Shown here one piece after another: positions 57,742 through 59,613 of a stretch of DNA of 59,613 bases. The stretch covers positions 1 through 59,613 of the forward strand of contig JADEXV010000015.1 of assembly GCA_015206945.1 (NCBI GenBank), read 5' to 3'. The translations under genes and the position numbers were made by a program. Source of the stretch: Nostocales cyanobacterium LEGE 12452 (lineage in GTDB: Bacteria > Cyanobacteriota > Cyanobacteriia > Cyanobacteriales > Nostocaceae). Every line of letters begins with the position of its first letter. Within the stretch, counting starts at the first letter, position 1. Below the pieces are notes generated by a model, which worked only from the letters and a program-made list of their open reading frames with translations, ran no database searches and was not told where the DNA came from.

Positions 57742-58434
57742 GTGATTGACTTAAATCAGTATAAGGCTTTAACTTTCGATTGTTACGGAACCCTAATTGA
57801 TTGGGAAAATGGCATCTTAGGGGTGCTAAAGCCACTTCTGTTGGCACATAACACTAATTTGGATGACGAGCAAATTCTCAATATTTTTGCTGAATTTGAA
57901 GCAGAACTGGAAAAAGGAGAATATATCAAATATCGAGAAGTTTTGAAAAGAGTAGTTCAGAAATTTGGTGAAAGATTTGGTTTTGAGCCAACTGCTGATG
58001 AACTAAATTCACTTGCCGATTCGATTCAGCATTGGCTGCCTTTCCCCGATACAGTTGAGGCACTTAGAACTTTAAAGCAAAAGTTTAAGCTGGTAATTAT
58101 CTCAAATGTAGATGACGATCTCTTTGCTTTCTCGGCAAAGCACTTGGAGGTGGAATTTGACCAGATAATTACAGCAGAACAGGCCAAAAGCTACAAACCC
58201 TCTTTCAACAACTTCAGGCTGGCTATTGAAAGAATTGATTTGCCGCTAGAGCAGATATTACACATTGCGGCTAGTGTATATCATGATATCGTGACAGCCA
58301 AATCTTTAGGATTATCAACAGTCTGGGTAAATCGTCGAGCAGAGCAAGGGGTTAGTGCGAACTTACCACCAGTCAGTCAACCTGATTTAGAAGTGCCTGA
58401 TTTGAAAACTCTCGCTGCTTTAAGTTCCCACTAA
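57742..58434 (+). CDS. HAD-superfamily hydrolase, haloacid dehalogenase type II-like
   Basis: A 230-residue HAD hydrolase. Motif I FDCYGTLIDWE (nucleophile Asp), motif II VIISNVDDD, a Lys in the SYKPSFNNF region and LHIAASVYHDIVTAKSLG (motif III/IV). The sequence is closest in look to haloacid dehalogenase type II proteins, though many members are phosphatases and dehalogenation is not proven. The start is GTG at 57742. It is transcribed away from the ThDP operon. Confidence 0.85.
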   Translation: MIDLNQYKALTFDCYGTLIDWENGILGVLKPLLLAHNTNLDDEQILNIFAEFEAELEKGEYIKYREVLKRVVQKFGERFGFEPTADELNSLADSIQHWLPFPDTVEALRTLKQKFKLVIISNVDDDLFAFSAKHLEVEFDQIITAEQAKSYKPSFNNFRLAIERIDLPLEQILHIAASVYHDIVTAKSLGLSTVWVNRRAEQGVSANLPPVSQPDLEVPDLKTLAALSSH

Positions 58435-58714
58435 TTTGCTGATTTGAATTTAACCACGAGAGAAACAAAAAGTAGATCCCATTATTGACCGAAAATAGCA
58501 GAAAATTGCAGGGATATAGAGAGATACCAAAGAAAGAATTTGTTGTTAAAAAACTAAACAGGGATTGCAACATAGATTAATTCTGTCTTACTCTAGAAAA
58601 ACTACTATGCCAGTTTAATGTTCTTAAACTTTGGGAACCACATATAACTGGCTTTCCAGGATCAGCGCCCTGCCGATAACCTTGTTCAATAAAACACTTT
58701 GATAGCCTAAAACG

Positions 58715-59584
58715 ATGAAAGCATCTGCTAATTTTGACTTTGAAGACGATAAATTCAATGCACCGCCTTCTCAAGTCCTTCCCTGGTGTCAGATGATTAA
58801 TCCTCGGTATGGCACAGATGGCATACAATCCCACGGTTTGGCAATTAAGCTGGATAATGCCAATGCTGTCGGCTTTGTGCCAGATGAGAATTGGCAGCAA
58901 GTGGAGCATGAATTTAGCTCTGGAGTAGAAACAGTTTTTATCACCGCTACTCCGCGCTTGGTTTTAGTGCGTCGGGGGCCATTGTCTGTCAAAGACCGGG
59001 AAAGTGGTCTAAAACTGGGTACGCTCAAAGAAAATTATGATGCTTTTTTAGCCGACAAACTTAAATTTAAAACCTTTACTCGCTATCTAATTTTTATCGT
59101 GGGCGAGAATAAAAAGTTTTTGCATGAATCACCACTACAACTAACTCTTAATGGTGCCGCCGGAGCAAGTTTCAGCAAAACCTACTGCGAATATCAACAA
59201 GGTAAAGTAGTTAGTGGATTCGTTGCTGAACTAGAAAAAGCTTATGCTGTTTATCGCAAACAACCTTTGACACCAAAAGGGCCGTTGTTCCATGCTCACG
59301 GGATTTTCTGCCCGATAATTGAGTGTGAAGAAAGAGGTATTGAACCAAATACAGTTTTGGTCGCTTCAACTGTGGACTACAAACATCCCACAGTAGGGAC
59401 TTTAACACAATACTTAATTGCTTCCGATTCTCTTGAGTCTGCAATGATTTGTAAGACTTTTGAAGAATACAAAGATTTTGGCAAGGAACCTGTGAAATCA
59501 GAAACGCCTAAATTGGCAATGGCAGGAGTTTCCAACTCTTATGTTTATGCTGATGAAGATGATTTTGCTTATCCGCCGTATTAG
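58715..59584 (+). CDS. DUF5895-like cyanobacterial protein
   Basis: A 289-residue protein of a cyanobacterial family of unknown function that I recognise as DUF5895-like. It opens FEDDKFNAPPSQVLPWCQMIN and continues with NAVGFVPDENW, RLVLVRRGPLSV, FTRYLIFIVG and FHAHGIFCPIIE. The C-terminal tail is acidic with a YADEDDFAYPPY end, reminiscent of the acidic tip of ssDNA-binding proteins, but no OB-fold motif is clear. Monocistronic; ATG at 58715. Confidence 0.7.
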   Translation: MKASANFDFEDDKFNAPPSQVLPWCQMINPRYGTDGIQSHGLAIKLDNANAVGFVPDENWQQVEHEFSSGVETVFITATPRLVLVRRGPLSVKDRESGLKLGTLKENYDAFLADKLKFKTFTRYLIFIVGENKKFLHESPLQLTLNGAAGASFSKTYCEYQQGKVVSGFVAELEKAYAVYRKQPLTPKGPLFHAHGIFCPIIECEERGIEPNTVLVASTVDYKHPTVGTLTQYLIASDSLESAMICKTFEEYKDFGKEPVKSETPKLAMAGVSNSYVYADEDDFAYPPY

Positions 59585-59613
59585 GTAGAAGCAGGGGAGC
59601 AGGGGAGTAGGGG

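Overview
The window comes from a cyanobacterium, most likely a filamentous Nostocales-type one (inference). The evidence is a psaM photosystem I gene, frequent GCGATCGC (HIP1) octamers, a valyl-tRNA synthetase with an inserted membrane (CAAD) domain, heptameric short tandem repeats (CCAATGA, AGTCATC, TGTCCTT types), a PEP-CTERM exoprotein, a WD40-STAND ATPase and large PAS/GAF hybrid kinases. I saw no tRNA, rRNA, CRISPR array or intact transposase. Many intergenic stretches carry short dispersed palindromic repeats, and two of these have landed inside genes.

Layout. 0-1.4 kb: decayed adenylylsulfate kinase remnant and repeat-rich non-coding DNA. 1.4-6.7 kb: a TIGR03032/DUF4915-type protein followed by a 1356-residue repeat-built RTX calcium-binding protein. 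6.8-13.9 kb: coiled-coil protein, ValRS-CAAD, a GxxExxY gene framed by a perfect inverted repeat, an AmpG-like permease with an N-acetylglucosamine-type kinase (probable cell-wall sugar recycling), and a dienelactone-hydrolase-family enzyme. 14.1-16.8 kb: an AT-rich McrB/McrC-like type IV restriction pair. 16.9-21.2 kb: FGGY sugar kinase, psaM and small cyanobacterial conserved proteins. 21.4-27.8 kb: a TetR-HlyD-double ATPase-permease-permease efflux operon with the same gene content as E. coli cecR-ybhGFSR, with a visible TetR-type palindrome in front.

28.6-35.5 kb is the most interesting part. A response regulator/AraC protein with Glu at the phospho-acceptor position precedes a compact set of genes on the same strand: isonitrile synthase (IsnA/PvcA type), its Fe(II)/2-oxoglutarate partner (IsnB/PvcB type, overlapping by 4 nt), a two-domain rhodanese, a membrane di-iron desaturase/hydroxylase and a flavin-dependent halogenase-like enzyme. 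I read this as a small biosynthetic cluster for a modified amino-acid-derived isonitrile. The rhodanese suggests either cyanide detoxification or sulfur transfer to give an isothiocyanate.

35.7-46.6 kb: YajQ, a MAPEG gene interrupted by a short repeat, a SLOG/DprA-like protein, a DUF4188 remnant, a BioD-like/DRTGG protein and a three-gene two-component locus (CheY-like regulator, 1123-residue hybrid kinase, GAF kinase), then a fatty-acid-hydroxylase-like protein. 46.6-49 kb is mostly non-coding with two paralogous ribbon-helix-helix genes. 49-52.6 kb: HTH-NB-ARC-WD40 protein. 52.6-57.3 kb: a compact minus-strand operon of ThDP enzyme, KASIII-like enzyme, PEP-CTERM GDSL esterase and SDR, probably a second small-molecule or lipid pathway. 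The window ends with a HAD-type dehalogenase-family gene and a DUF5895-like gene.
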